From Callorhinus ursinus (lineage: Eukaryota > Chordata > Mammalia > Carnivora > Otariidae), in the NCBI RefSeq assembly GCF_003265705.1, contig NW_020313045.1, positions 1,828,115 through 1,892,114 of the forward strand: a stretch of 64,000 bases of DNA, in the 5' to 3' direction. A program made the translations under genes and the position numbers. The first letter of the stretch is position 1. Each line of letters begins with the position of its first letter. The notes beneath the pieces were generated by a model that had not been told where the DNA came from, did no database searches, and saw only the letters and a list, made by a program, of their open reading frames with translations. Below, piece after piece: positions 10,776 through 20,992 of this stretch.

Positions 10776-11420
10776 GAAACATCTCAGTTAAATATGCAAG
10801 CATGTTTAATTGCCGGGGCTCAGGCAACTTGTTTATCTTCCTTAAACACTGCCAGGGTGGCTCTCGTTTGTTATCTGGGGTGTGAAATGGAGGCTGACAA
10901 CAATTAATACCTCCTCCCAGGCAGCTCGGCGGCTCTCTGACGGGAAGCTGTGTACTTCCGAGCAGGCCTGCGAGGAGGTGGCGGGCCCAGCCGTCACTCA
11001 GGATCCGGGGGGGGGGGGGGGGGGGGGGGGAGAGTGACAGCGGCAGCTGACGGCCCCTCCCGCCGCCTCCTGAGAGGCCCCCATGATAAAGCGGCCTGCT
11101 TTGTGGTGTAATCAACTTGCTATACATGCATTACCTCCTAATGAGCGCCGTGTTTAAACAAGTGTATAGAACACATCTGTCCGGGCCTTGAGACTCGAGG
11201 CTGTGTGACCAATTTCAGCATCTGAAAGTTAAATTAATGGTAAAGGGTTTAATTGTGAGTAAACAATACCGCATTAAGGAGCAGTAAACACAGCAGCGGG
11301 GACCCACCGGCCGGCCCTGGCATCACAGATGCGGCTGCCTCTGTGTGACTGTTAATAGTCTCCCCCACCCGGACTCTCTGACAGTGTCTTGAAGCCCATT
11401 TGTCATCTAAATGGTCCGTC
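10776..11420. promoter_or_regulatory. Strong candidate conserved non-coding element with poly(G) interruption
   Basis: Repeat-free, motif-dense sequence: 'agcatgtttaattgcc', 'gacaacaattaatacc', 'gcattacctcctaatgagc', 'gttaaattaatgg', a FOX-type gtaaacaa at 11259-11266, and 'gactgttaatagtc'. A run of 24 G (11007-11030) splits it into halves. GC-rich and AT-rich blocks alternate. The 146-codon minus-strand frame depends on the G run and is spurious. Enhancer function is inference from texture. Confidence 0.55.
11007..11030 (+). repeat. Poly(G) run of 24
   Basis: Uninterrupted homopolymer G following 'ggatcc'. Such runs are rare and prone to polymerase slippage and assembly error, so the true length is uncertain. 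Confidence 0.9.
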
Positions 11421-11639
11421 CCCTTCTCGAACACCATTTTGGCCCACGGTCCGTTCCCGGGGCCTGCGGGGTCTGTGTTCACTGGAAGGTGGGCAGACGA
11501 GCTCCGAGGCCGGTGGGGAGGGCCTGGAGAAGTTCCAGCTTCTCTACCGAAGCACGGGGGGACAGACACCCCCTAACAGCCAGGCAACCCGGTGTCCGTC
11601 CGGAGCAGCGAGTCCCTTTTGACTCCAGGCTTCAATGAC

Positions 11640-11830
11640 AATGCTTCCAAACCTGGTTTTTAAAACACCCTAGGGTGTCTCCCATGAACAAAAGGATGCC
11701 TCAAAAGCAAATTAAGTTCCCTTTAATTAAAGATCATAACATACGCCACAGAACATTCCGTCATGGTAGGGGGAAGGAAGAGACTGTCACATGAAATAAA
11801 TAGGGCTTCACAACTTTATAAAATTAAGAG
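11640..11830. promoter_or_regulatory. Candidate conserved element with palindromic homeodomain site
   Basis: AT-rich unique sequence with the perfect 12-base palindrome ctttaattaaag at 11721-11732 (back-to-back TAATTA cores), plus 'gcaaattaag' and 'ttataaaattaagag'. Confidence 0.45.
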
Positions 11831-12489
11831 TTACACTGTGAGGACTCCGCACCTTCCCCATATGTTCATGGTGATCGGCAACGCCACCCTGGGAACTGAA
11901 CTTGGCCATCAACACACAATGCGGAGGGGTGGGTGGGTGTCTCCCCACCGGTGTGTGCAGGGTGAGGCCCTTGGCCTTGGGAAGGAGAAAAGCACAGGTC
12001 AGGTCCTCTCTGCCTTTCCTCTCCCTCACCTCAGTCAGGCTGGAGACGGCTCAGGGGCCAGGTCCTGGGAAGGTTCGGAGGCTCTCAAGAGCACAGGACG
12101 ATGCTCTCCTCAGAGGGGCATGGTGTCTCTCTCTGCACCTTTAACTGTCCCCACCTGGGAAGGCCTGCAGCAGGTAACTCAGCCGCCGAGAACTTTCCTC
12201 TTGTTTGCCCTCCCTGCATCCCAAGCAAAGGAGTGTGCCCTGCAGCCCAGCCCCCATTGGCAGAACTCTGAATTGGGGGTCTGCTGGGGGAGGGGGGAGC
12301 CTCAGCTCTGAACCGAGGAGCCCTGCCCCTGCTCTCAGGGTGTGTGTTCCTCAAGGACCTCACAGAAAAGGGGGCTGGTGGCAGCCAAGATCGAGCATCA
12401 AAGGCACCAGGTTTCTGTTTCTCTCCCTGCAAATGTACAAGTGTGCGCTTTCAAAGACAATAGAGTCTCACGGCGTCACACCCAGACTC
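11831..12489. other. Unassigned GC-richer stretch
   Basis: No repeat is named. The 182-codon frame (11763-12311) has no domain, and overlapping frames on both strands are similarly open, as expected by chance in GC-rich DNA. Confidence 0.4.
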
Positions 12490-12677
12490 CGAAGTCGGGG
12501 GCAAATCCAGGCTCTGCCACTTACACCTCTTTGAGCCTCAAAGTCCCTCACCTGTGAAATGGGGTAATAACAGGGTTGTTGAGAGGATTGGCTCCGTGAG
12601 TCCTCGAATCCATTAGTAAGGGCCTTTGAACGGCACGTGGCACCCAGTAAGTGCTCAATGAATACTGGGCGCTATTC
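12490..12677 (+). repeat. MIR element
   Basis: Forward MIR over most of its length: 'aaatccaggctctgccactt', 'ctttgagcctcaaagtccct', 'cacctgtgaaatggggtaat', 'cagtaagtgctcaatgaata'. One of the better preserved MIRs here. Confidence 0.85.
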
Positions 12678-14191
12678 TGACAGGTGTGTGATGGCTGCCC
12701 CTCTGCACAAGACTTCACTAAGCTGACATGTAGGAACAGCTCAAGGAAACGCAAGGCCACCATCATGTCTGGCACACCCGGAGCGCCAGGCTGCTGGGCT
12801 AGCCGGCCCATGCGCAGGCACGCTGAACCTATTCCTCTGCCTGCTGGGTCCACCCGTCTCCCCAGCCAAGCGCACCCGGCAGCCCCACACCCTCTGGACA
12901 CCAGCTGTGCGACACGAAGGTCAACGCGGCTCCGTCCCCGCCTGGCCAGGCAGACCTTCCCCACCATTCCGAAACGCCAGGGCGCAGTCCCCACAAGCAG
13001 GGTAAGTAAATTCTCGCCTCGTAAAACCAGCTCCCCGTCAAAACTAGCCCTCGAGCTGCCAGTTAGGTTTGCAGAGCTGCATTTCTTAGAAAGTCTTCCC
13101 AACAGGTTGGCTCATTTCTCATGTCCTAAATACAGATAACCTCACATTTCTACTTCCGAAACCCTCTTGCCAGTGATTTTTTTTTTTAACACTAAATGGT
13201 TTTCTGTATTTGTGTTGGGCAAACCTGTGTGCCCTCCAGAGACCCCAGAATTTCTAACTATGGACAGGAAGGGGGCTCGAGGGAACCTGCCTGACATGGC
13301 TTTGGGACCGACACACGGCTGGGGGTGGGGTGTAGTGGGCTGGGCCTCTCCCTCCCTCCTCCACACGCTACCCTTTTGGGGCCAACCTACAAGAATCTGG
13401 TTCCTTCAAAAGTCGCACAAGAAATTATTACCTGACTTCGCCACAGAAAGCGGGTAATGGAGTTTCATGCCCACTAAGGCGGTGTTGCTCTGTCCCTGCT
13501 GTTGTCTCTTGGAGACGCACAGAGATGGAGAATGACCAGGTTGAGACATCCCATTTGTGACAGAGGACAGTGTCTTCTGGACCGTGCTTCCAGGAACAGC
13601 CAGAACCAGGGCCCATCGCCCACCCAGGCCTGCCACCGACACTACTCCCATTGGTCCTACCCTGGTCTCCGGAAGAAGGTGGACTGAGTCCAAGCTGGAT
13701 TTTCAGCAGTAACGTGTAGGCACGCGACCGATGCTGGTGGTCCCTCAGAAGTGGAAAGAAACTCAGAAACCCTCTCCTTCACTGATTTTTGCCAAACTTT
13801 TGCCTCTGTTCTGAAATCCTAACTTCCGACGAAATCTTTTGCAGAGCTGCTATCAAGACCAAAGGACCAAAGCTCTAAGTCCTCTGACCTCAATGTCCAC
13901 CCTGATGCCCCCCACAACCCCCAACCCAGTGCACATTGGCTGTGGTCTCTCATCAGAGAACAGGCTGAAAATCACTGCACTTTATCTGACTTGTTTTCTG
14001 GTTGATAAGACATGGCCCAGAGAAGTACATCGACTGGTAGAAAATAACACAGCAATTAGCGGACAGACATCCCAAAACACATCTGCAGTAGCCCTGGGGT
14101 AAAATATAGATCCATCCCAAATACCACCATCCTCACGTACTCTGTGACCCCATCAAATAATGGTCCCCCCACCCCCAAGGTCTTGTCCAAC
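12678..14191. other. Unassigned intergenic stretch
   Basis: Includes open frames of 151 (+) and 184 (-) codons over 12548-13139 which mirror each other in GC-rich DNA and show no protein features. The segment near 13860-14000 has a diverged 'gctgaaaatcactgcac' phrase seen in MER5-like transposons, not enough to call. No gene is seen. Confidence 0.35.
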
Positions 14192-14423
14192 GGACACCCT
14201 GTATATTTTAAAGATTTTTTTTTTAATCTGAGAGAAAGAGAGAATGAGAGGGGCAGAAGGAGAGGGAGAGAGAGAAGCTCAAGCAGACTCGGAGCCGAGC
14301 ACGGAGCCTGATGCAGGACTCGATCTCAGGATCCTGGGATCACAACGGGAGCTGAAATCAAGAGTCACGTGCTTAACCAACTGAGCCACCCAGGCACCCC
14401 TGGACATCCTGTATATTTTAAAG
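14192..14423 (-). repeat. Older CanSINE, minus orientation, with 22-bp target duplication
   Basis: The SINE body lies about 14214-14401, from the poly(T) start to 'ctgagccacccaggcacccc' (reverse of the head). It has the older middle section ('gagaagctcaagcagactcg', 'gctgaaatcaagagtcacgt') instead of the 'ctgcttctcc' type. A 22-base flank (ggacaccctg... at 14192-14213) recurs at 14402-14423 with one visible change. Confidence 0.9.
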
Positions 14424-15185
14424 GGGAAAGAACTCATTTTCTGACCCCATCCTCTTTAAAAACAAAAACAAAAACAAAACAAAGGCCACAGACCCAGCCA
14501 TCTATGTAGGAAGGGAAAAGGTAACCCACTGAGGCAACAGATACTCTTTCCTCCCTCCTCTGTGACTTTAGTTTGCCTTTAAAGCCCATTTTCACCACTT
14601 ATTGATTTTAGTTTTCTACTGGTCTATGAATGACAGCTTGAATTAAGACAACACAGGCTGAGACGCCACTAGGCAGTGCTCAATGAGATCCTGTGCTTCC
14701 TGGTAGAATGCATCACGGCCGTGCAGCCTCCTGCCCACCCCCCCTCTGGAGGACTGCTGGGCAGACAGACCCCCTCACCCCTGCCTGGCCGTCTGGCACG
14801 GGGTCCAGTGGAGTGAGAATGGAGTTCTGAGATGAGGGGAGAGCCAAGCATCACCTCCCAGCTGCCCGCTCCTCAGCCTCTTTATGGACAGAGGTAGCCT
14901 GTTCACCGAAGGGGCTGTGTGTTCATCAGCAGTTCATCCGCAGTTCTAGAAGAGACAAAAGATTTGGCCCTGCCTCTGCCTGCACTGGACAGCAAATCTA
15001 AGCCTGATTGTCCTGGTGCTTCCAGACTCGCACTTGCAGAGAGTAAACCCACCGAGGCAGCTTTAAGTGACTGAGCCTCCCCCCTCAAGGCTCCTCACCT
15101 TGGACAACCTTTTGACAGAAACGCCAGTTAGCGACCCCTCAAAAGTTGCATTGATGATGAATCCTATCCCTTAATCTGTGCTGTA
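14424..15185. other. Unassigned stretch
   Basis: (AAAAC)n simple repeat at about 14459-14483. An AT-rich segment at 14560-14660 ('cacttattgattttagt', 'gaatgacagcttgaatta') could be a short conserved element. Otherwise nothing. Confidence 0.35.
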
Positions 15186-15545
15186 AACTAAAACAAAACA
15201 ATATAACACAAACCCTTTAACCCAGAAACTCTGCTTTTACAAATCCATCTGAAGAACATCACTGGGTAAGTGCATTCATTTATATAAGGACCTTTACTGC
15301 AACACCGTTTGTAACAGACAAACGTGGTAACACACGAAATATCCAACAAGAGCAGACTGGGTAATATCTCTTGATAAATCTAGTCGATTAAATACTAGGC
15401 AGTCATTTAAAATGAGGAGGATGAGCAGTATTTACATGGAAAGATGTTTCCAATATATATTGCTAAGTAAATAAGAAAATTAACAAATGAACCACTTTAA
15501 TATATATAGTCCTGTTCTTGAAAAAAAAACACACACACACACAGA
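15186..15545 (+). repeat. LINE-1 (L1M-type) 3' end fragment
   Basis: Plus-strand phrases typical of old L1 3' sequence: 'taacccagaaactctgct', 'aaggacctttactgcaacac', 'tattgctaagtaaataag'. It ends in an A/AC-rich simple repeat (acacac at 15530-15543). No open reading frames of ORF2 remain. Confidence 0.65.
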
Positions 15546-15850
15546 ACTTCCTGGAAATCTTCCCGTTGTTACCTGCATAGCAGAAAACGGAGAAATGAGA
15601 CAAGCCAAAATGTTAAGATTTGAGGAGGTTTTAATTCCCTTCGGAGTGATTTCTGGATGGATGCATTTATAATCAGGAAAAAAATGATAAAGCTATTTTC
15701 GTGGTGCGGTGGAGCCGCATGGGCCAAAGAGATGGCCCGGAATAGTGCTCCAAGCTGTCTAATGTCACCCAAAGAGAGTTCCTGTCATGTCATATTTGGA
15801 GCTCTTATTTCTCAAACAACAGCAATGTGACCAATGCAGGGGGCTTCCAA
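15546..15850. promoter_or_regulatory. Candidate conserved non-coding element
   Basis: Unique, repeat-free text with 'ggaggttttaattccc', 'gatggatgcatttataatc', 'aaaatgataaagc', 'tcatatttggagc' and 'acagcaatgtgacc'. It follows directly on an L1 fragment. The constraint-like texture is the only evidence. Confidence 0.4.
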
Positions 15851-16405
15851 TTTTCTCGTATCTTCCAGCATCCAGTGGGAGGCCCTGCACAAGTTAGACT
15901 AATTTAGAAAGCCCATTCCCACAGTCACTTTGGACAGCAGGAGGTTGATGAGAGTTTTTTCTTTTGACCAAATAGGCAGAGAAGACAGAGGCCCAGAGAG
16001 AGAGAGAGTCTGACCCAACACCACAGTACACCAAGAACAATGCTCATCTCCATGGCTTCACCATGTTCCTAAAGCCAAAGATCCAATCCTGAGTGACAGT
16101 CAGACTGACAGAAGACCTCCCCATCTAGAAAGCTCCCAAGAAGATATTTGTAGCCCATTTTGGGGTCATGGAAAATTTGGTAATCTGACGGAAACCATAA
16201 CCTCTCCAAGAAAATACACCTAAACACAATTTTGCACACAGTTCAGGGGGCTTATGGGCTATCATGGATCTTCTGTGAGTGACCATGGGCCAGGAAGTCC
16301 TGGGGAGGCTCTGCTCAGGGGGGACTAGTCTCCAGTCCCGATAGTAAGCACTTGCCCGCACACTTCCCACACCTTCACGTCCAGCACCAAGTTCCAGACT
16401 CCATC
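15851..16405. other. Unassigned intergenic stretch
   Basis: No gene or clear repeat. A short (GA)n run occurs near 15995-16007. Confidence 0.35.
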
Positions 16406-16639
16406 AAGACAGGACATTTGGTGGGCGCCTGGGTGGCTCATTTGGTTAGGCGACTGCCTTCGGCTCAGGTCATGATCCTGGAGTCCCGGGATCGAGTCCC
16501 ACATCAGGCTCCCTGCTCGGCGGGGAGTCTGCTTCTCCCTCTGACCCTCTTCCCTCTCGTGCTCTCTATCTCTCATTCTCTCTCTCTCTCAAATAAATAA
16601 AAAAAATCTTAAAAAAAAAAAAAAAGACAGGACATTTGG
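16406..16639 (+). repeat. CanSINE with perfect 16-bp target-site duplication
   Basis: Body about 16422-16623. The flanking duplication aagacaggacatttgg occurs at 16406-16421 and 16624-16639 without change. It has the same 'cctggagtcccgggatcgag' and 'ctctgaccctcttccctctc' segments as the copy at 1.9 kb, with about eight differences between them by eye. It therefore belongs to the same subfamily and is probably young. Confidence 0.95.
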
Positions 16640-16939
16640 CCTCCCCGGAGCAGGCTACGTAAGGGCCAACAGGGAGGGGGAGACGATGGGGAGGCAGTGA
16701 ACAGCAGTGGAGGTGGCCAACCACCCCCCCAACACCTTCTGTTCTACTAAGGAGGCCGCCATCTTGTCAGTCCACAGCTGCCTGGTGGGACTTCCTCAGG
16801 AGCAAGAGCATCTTCCGTGTTTTGCAGGGACGTTAAAGAGGGCAATTAAAAGGTACCACAAGTCAGACCTCACACACGATCCTTCCAGATCGGAGGCCCT
16901 GCCTTTCTGATCCTCTCAGCTGGTACAGAACTGGGGCCA

Positions 16940-17245
16940 GCAACAAAAGGTGTTAATAGCCTGATGAGGAGCCCATGCTGATAGATGACCCATTATGGTG
17001 ATCACTCTTGTGCGAATGGCAAATAGGTTTGATCAATTAGATTTTAATGTAAAGTGGGGCCTGGGGGAGAAAAACAGTAACCAGGAGAGGGAAGACCCTT
17101 TGTTACTAATGTGTCTGGAAAAAGCACTTAATTGAGGTCATAATAATATTAGCAGTTCTCATCATCAATAATTCAGCCTTATTTATTACTACCCGATAAA
17201 GTCCTGTCAGGTGGGGAATGCAGGGGGCTTTTGTTAGAGACAGGA
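16940..17245. promoter_or_regulatory. Candidate conserved non-coding element
   Basis: AT-rich unique sequence: 'gatagatgacccattatgg', 'gatcaattagattttaatg', 'gcacttaattgaggtcataa', 'catcatcaataattcagcc', 'cctgtcaggtgggg'. These are dense homeodomain, nuclear-receptor and E-box-like cores in a repeat-free stretch. Confidence 0.5.
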
Positions 17246-17261
17246 TACACGCGGGTAGCAC

Positions 17262-17299
17262 CTCTCTCTCTCTCTCTCTCTCTCTCCCCCTCTCTCTCA
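17262..17299 (+). repeat. (CT)n microsatellite
   Basis: Dinucleotide CT run with a CCCC interruption, adjacent to the candidate conserved element. Confidence 0.9.
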
Positions 17300-17437
17300 C
17301 CAGCTGCAGCTGCTGGGCCTCAGAACATCCAGGCTTCTCTCGTTCTCAAAATACTTTCTAGCCACACTCTCCCTACAGGTAGAAATGGGGGACAGGAGAC
17401 AAGTTCACGACGAGGCACAATGTCCCTGATTCAAAAC

Positions 17438-17468
17438 AAAAAAAAAAAAAAAAAATTTTTTTTTTTTT
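17438..17468. repeat. A18-T13 tract
   Basis: Eighteen A followed directly by thirteen T, a self-complementary homopolymer pair. It is not attached to a recognisable SINE body. Confidence 0.85.
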
Positions 17469-17479
17469 AATTTTTCTTC

Positions 17480-18075
17480 GAAACAGCAACTAATTCTGCT
17501 TCAGAAACCTGTCAGGAGAAAAACAATTTCTGGTCCCGCATGATTTAGTACCCCAAAGAATAACATAAATTCTGCCTTTTCACACACTTTCAGTCACCTG
17601 TGGTTTGTTATCTTTTCAAGCAAAAGAGAGCGAGCGCGTGTGAGAGCGTGCTAAATGAATGTATAATTGTACAATTAAAGATGCTGGCTCCAGTGTTAAA
17701 ATTTAAAATGTATTAGTCTCATAAAACCGCCTCATTAGTCTCTGCGTCTTAAAGGACATACTTGTCCATAATGAGGCGAACGCAGGAAATGGCGCAGGGG
17801 TGAGGACAAGGGGAAGGAGGAGACATTTGAGCCGGCTGCCATTTCATTTTTCAGAAAAGGGGGAGGAAAAACACTTAATAAAGATAATTGGGCTGGTAGT
17901 GCCTGTTCCCATCTGGAATCTCAACACAGACAGACCCCAGGGCAGACGATCGGTCATTAACCAGGAAAATAACCTATTTGGAAGGGATCCGTTTGTTTTA
18001 TAAATGATGCTCCACTTTAGAACAGCTTAACCGCACTAATAATAAAAGTTCCTCGAAACCCCAGCCAGGGGATGG
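17480..18075. promoter_or_regulatory. Strong candidate conserved non-coding element
   Basis: About 600 bases without repeats. It includes the perfect 14-base palindrome taattgtacaatta at 17664-17677, 'atgtattagtctcataaaac', 'gtccataatgaggcg', 'cacttaataaagataattg', 'ggtcattaaccagg', 'gttttataaatgatg' and 'actaataataaaag'. The A/T-core density and low repeat content are typical of developmental enhancers; this is inferred, not tested. Confidence 0.55.
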
Positions 18076-18159
18076 TGCACAAATATCGATCTGGCTTCTG
18101 CTGGTAATGGCTGGACGTGGCTTCCGCTCCGCTCGCAGGAGAGAGCTTTTGAAGTTTGG

Positions 18160-18250
18160 CTTCTCTTTTTTTCAAATTTTTTTTTTTTTGAGGCTAAATA
18201 GAATTTAAACTGCCCTTTGGTGATCAGTGGCTATTAGCAGCGTGAGTTAG
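18160..18250. promoter_or_regulatory. Short candidate conserved element
   Basis: T-rich run at 18175-18189 followed by 'gaggctaaatagaatttaaac' and 'gatcagtggctattagcag'. It is likely a satellite of the 17.5-18.1 kb element. Low confidence. Confidence 0.3.
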
Positions 18251-18473
18251 GAAATAGAGAGTTGTGGGGTCAGGAGAGGCGGCCCAGGTGGAGGACGGAA
18301 GGGGGAAGGCGAGCCCCCCCCCCTTCCCCGCCCAGCGCAGGGGAAGAGAGAGGTCAGCAGCCTTGCAGGGTTTGGGGGGGAACGGATTGCTGCAGCCGGG
18401 CAGAGACAAGGCCTTGGAAGAATTCATCCCCCCACCCCAGCCTCAGCCTGGTCGCTGTGCACCCCCCCGACAC

Positions 18474-18532
18474 CCAGACACACACGCACACGCATGCCCG
18501 TGCGCATGCACGCACACATGCACACACAGGCA
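18474..18532 (+). repeat. AC-rich simple repeat (ACAC/GCATGC)
   Basis: Degenerate alternating purine-pyrimidine tract (acacacgcacacgcatgc...), which can adopt Z-form DNA. Confidence 0.8.
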
Positions 18533-18539
18533 GGGCAGA

Positions 18540-18680
18540 AGCAGTCGGAGAAGTCATTCATCAAAGCTGAACTGGGACTGTATAGATCAAGGCAGTGAGG
18601 AGAAGCCCAGAGCCTGCTCCAACTGCCCTAATGGTGAAGACAACGGGGAGCGATTACTATAATTAGAAATAAGGTTTCAG
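18540..18680. promoter_or_regulatory. Weak candidate conserved element
   Basis: Contains 'cattcatcaaagctgaac' (TCF/LEF-like atcaaag) and 'gattactataattagaaat'. Unique sequence. Confidence 0.3.
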
Positions 18681-19854
18681 TGGCAAAGCTCCTCTGTTCC
18701 ACCTAGTTCCAGGGAAGGTTGCTTAGGTGCTTAGGAGGGCGTGTGAAAGCGGGGTCTTCTGAGACAAAGGGAAACTGGGAGGTGGGGACTGAACCTGCGT
18801 GCAAACTGCCTTTTAAGGAAAAGGAGGAATCAGAGCTCTGAAGGGGCCCAGTCTCCACCAGTGTTCTCCACTGGAGCGATTCTGCTCCCCCCCCCCCCCC
18901 GGCCAAGGGACATTTGGTGATATCAAGGGACATTTTGGGCTGTCATGCCTGGGGGGCAAGGCACTGCAGGCAGCAAGTGGGTGGAGATCCAGTGCACAGG
19001 GCGGACCCCACTCTCCGCCCCCCACCCGCCCGCATGACCGAGAACGATATCCAGCCCCAAACGTCAGCAGCGTCAAGATGGAAGAAGCCCTGGTCTGCTC
19101 AGATCGCACTCACTGAGGAAACCCCAACCCTCCAGCTTACACTGCCCCCCAGAATGCTGACCTCTGACATCACACCCCCTCTCCTTCCTTCCTCCCCTTG
19201 AGTTTCCCTGGTTAATGTGTTCCAGAAAAACGTCTTCCTTCAAAGTTTCTCAAGAACCATTTCCAAACATCACTTCCTTTAGGCGTTGGTCTCTGCCTGG
19301 CAGCTGAAGGGAGAGAGGACGAAGGACATGGGTGTCCTCGATGGCTCCCCCAGGTCACACCTCCATAGCACCTCCTGGAAAGGGAGAGGATAAGTGCGCT
19401 GCCTCCCAGGGCAATCAGGAGGAAATGGGGGAAACATTTAGCTCAGGACCAGGCATGGATTAGGTGCTCAGAAAGGAATCTGAGGAGAGAGAAATAGAAA
19501 GAGAGGTGGAGAGACGGGAGATAGAGACAGAGACGGACACGGGGACAGAAATGGTTGGGCGAGGGGGAGATGGATTCCAGCAGGTGCTGGGCACCATGCT
19601 GGCAAAGATGGCTGCCGCCCCCAACGCCCATGGATGTCCATCACCCACCAAGGGATGGCTGCCATTTTCCGAGCATAAAGAATAAAGCTCATGCACAAAG
19701 CTCTTTAGAATGATCATCCCCACCACCTACAAAGCTAAACTGTGTGTCTGAGCAAAGCCCCGCCCTCCCCCATTCACCTTTCCCCTCCTTCTCTACCTTG
19801 ATTCTGGAGAGAAGGGGGAGGGTGGGGCCCGGCCTTACCAAATTTACCCCTGCA
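18681..19854. other. Unassigned stretch with C-run and purine tract
   Basis: A run of 14 C at 18887-18900 and a purine-rich tract at about 19478-19548 (gagagaaatagaaagagagg...). Frames across the purine tract produce low-complexity E/R peptides. No gene is seen. Confidence 0.4.
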
Positions 19855-20100
19855 TGCTCCACTGTTTCCTCCTGACAGCGTTTGACTGTGCTTATTATTT
19901 CCAGCAAAGCCCTTATCATTTTCAATGCGAATTTCAAATCACACTGATCCAGCCCTTCTTAGCTAAAGTCAGCTTTATCAACCACAAGAGATGTGGGATT
20001 TGAGAGAGATCTAAGTAAATTCACATTGTTTGGATAAACTCATTCAGGGAGCTCAACAAATCAAAGCCGAAATGGATATGTATTCCAAAGAGACTGAGAC
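19855..20100. promoter_or_regulatory. Candidate conserved non-coding element
   Basis: Unique AT-rich text: 'gtgcttattatttccagc', 'cccttatcattttcaatg', 'ctttatcaaccacaag', 'cacattgtttggataaac', 'caacaaatcaaagccg'. It is followed by poly(G) and AC simple repeats that separate it from the next element. Confidence 0.45.
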
Positions 20101-20104
20101 AGCC

Positions 20105-20122
20105 GGGGGGGGGGGGGGGGGG
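20105..20122 (+). repeat. Poly(G) run of 18
   Basis: Uninterrupted G run; its length may be unreliable. Confidence 0.9.
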
Positions 20123-20150
20123 TTACCATTAACATTTTTATTTCTTTAAA

Positions 20151-20175
20151 ACACACACACACACACACACATACA
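20151..20175 (+). repeat. (AC)n microsatellite
   Basis: ACACAC tract between two candidate conserved blocks. Confidence 0.9.
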
Positions 20176-20339
20176 TCGCAGCCCCTTTTTAATGAGTGTG
20201 TTCACAACCTCTTTTTGAACCATTACCAGGGCTCCTTAGGACACCAGGTGAAGAGACAGAAGCCGCGCGGCTGATGACAGGGGAAGCAAGTTGCTGGAGA
20301 AAATCACATCGCCCACCCCCCACCGCCACCTCCCAACTT

Positions 20340-20890
20340 TGGTCAGCGAGACCACTATCAAATATGGTAATGGGTGAATTTATGCATTATCCCATAATTT
20401 AAGGAACTGTGTGTATCATGTATATTTAAAACTATTTCTCTATAGTTTTAATTATCTCAGTCTGCAGGGGCAGAAAGAAAAAAAGCAGGCAGCTCCCTTG
20501 CCTGAGACCGAAATGAAAGCATTTGCCTGCTGACAGCTAAAGAGGTCTGTCCTAGCTGGTTGAGATTTCCGATGAAATTTGCATTGGAAAGGCAGCTTTA
20601 AGTATACTTAAAATAAAAAGGGGGCATTTGCATCTAATTTGCTACACTTGCAGTATTAGAGTTTTATCTGAATAAAGACACGTCAACTGGATTTATATAG
20701 TTAAGCTGATAGCTGGGAAAGTCAACACCGAAAACATCAGCTAAATTCAACAAAGTTGGAGAGCAGCTAATAGTATTTGCGAGTTTGGGGTTTGTGTTGT
20801 TGTTGTTTCCTCCCCCACTCCCCTGATGACTTTAAACCTATAGCAAATTATCTTCTTTTTACACAAGTCGGGTAATTACAAGGTTTTAAC
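20340..20890. promoter_or_regulatory. Strong candidate conserved element with twin POU octamers
   Basis: Two exact octamers atttgcat lie at 20577-20584 and 20626-20633, with the perfect 16-base palindrome tttaagtatacttaaa between them (20597-20612). Also present are a MEIS-type ctgacagc near 20531, 'gtatatttaaaactattt', 'gttttatctgaataaag', 'gcaaattatc' and 'gggtaattacaagg'. No repeats or open frame are found. The arrangement strongly resembles a neural or developmental enhancer bound by POU and homeodomain factors; target gene unknown. Confidence 0.6.
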
Positions 20891-20992
20891 GAAAGGCATC
20901 TTTACAGATGGACCCTTTCTCTCTCCCCCAACAACGCCGTGACGTGTGCTTATAAAATGGAATGGTTATAAAATGTGATGTCATGGTGAATG

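Noticed and set aside
11763..12311. 182-codon plus-strand frame
   Set aside because: Starts within a candidate conserved element, shows no domain or repeat structure, and neighbouring frames are equally open.
12548..13139. Paired frames of 184 (-) and 151 (+) codons
   Set aside because: Mirror-image frames in GC-rich DNA, partly over a MIR; no conserved protein motif, no splice-site or promoter context.
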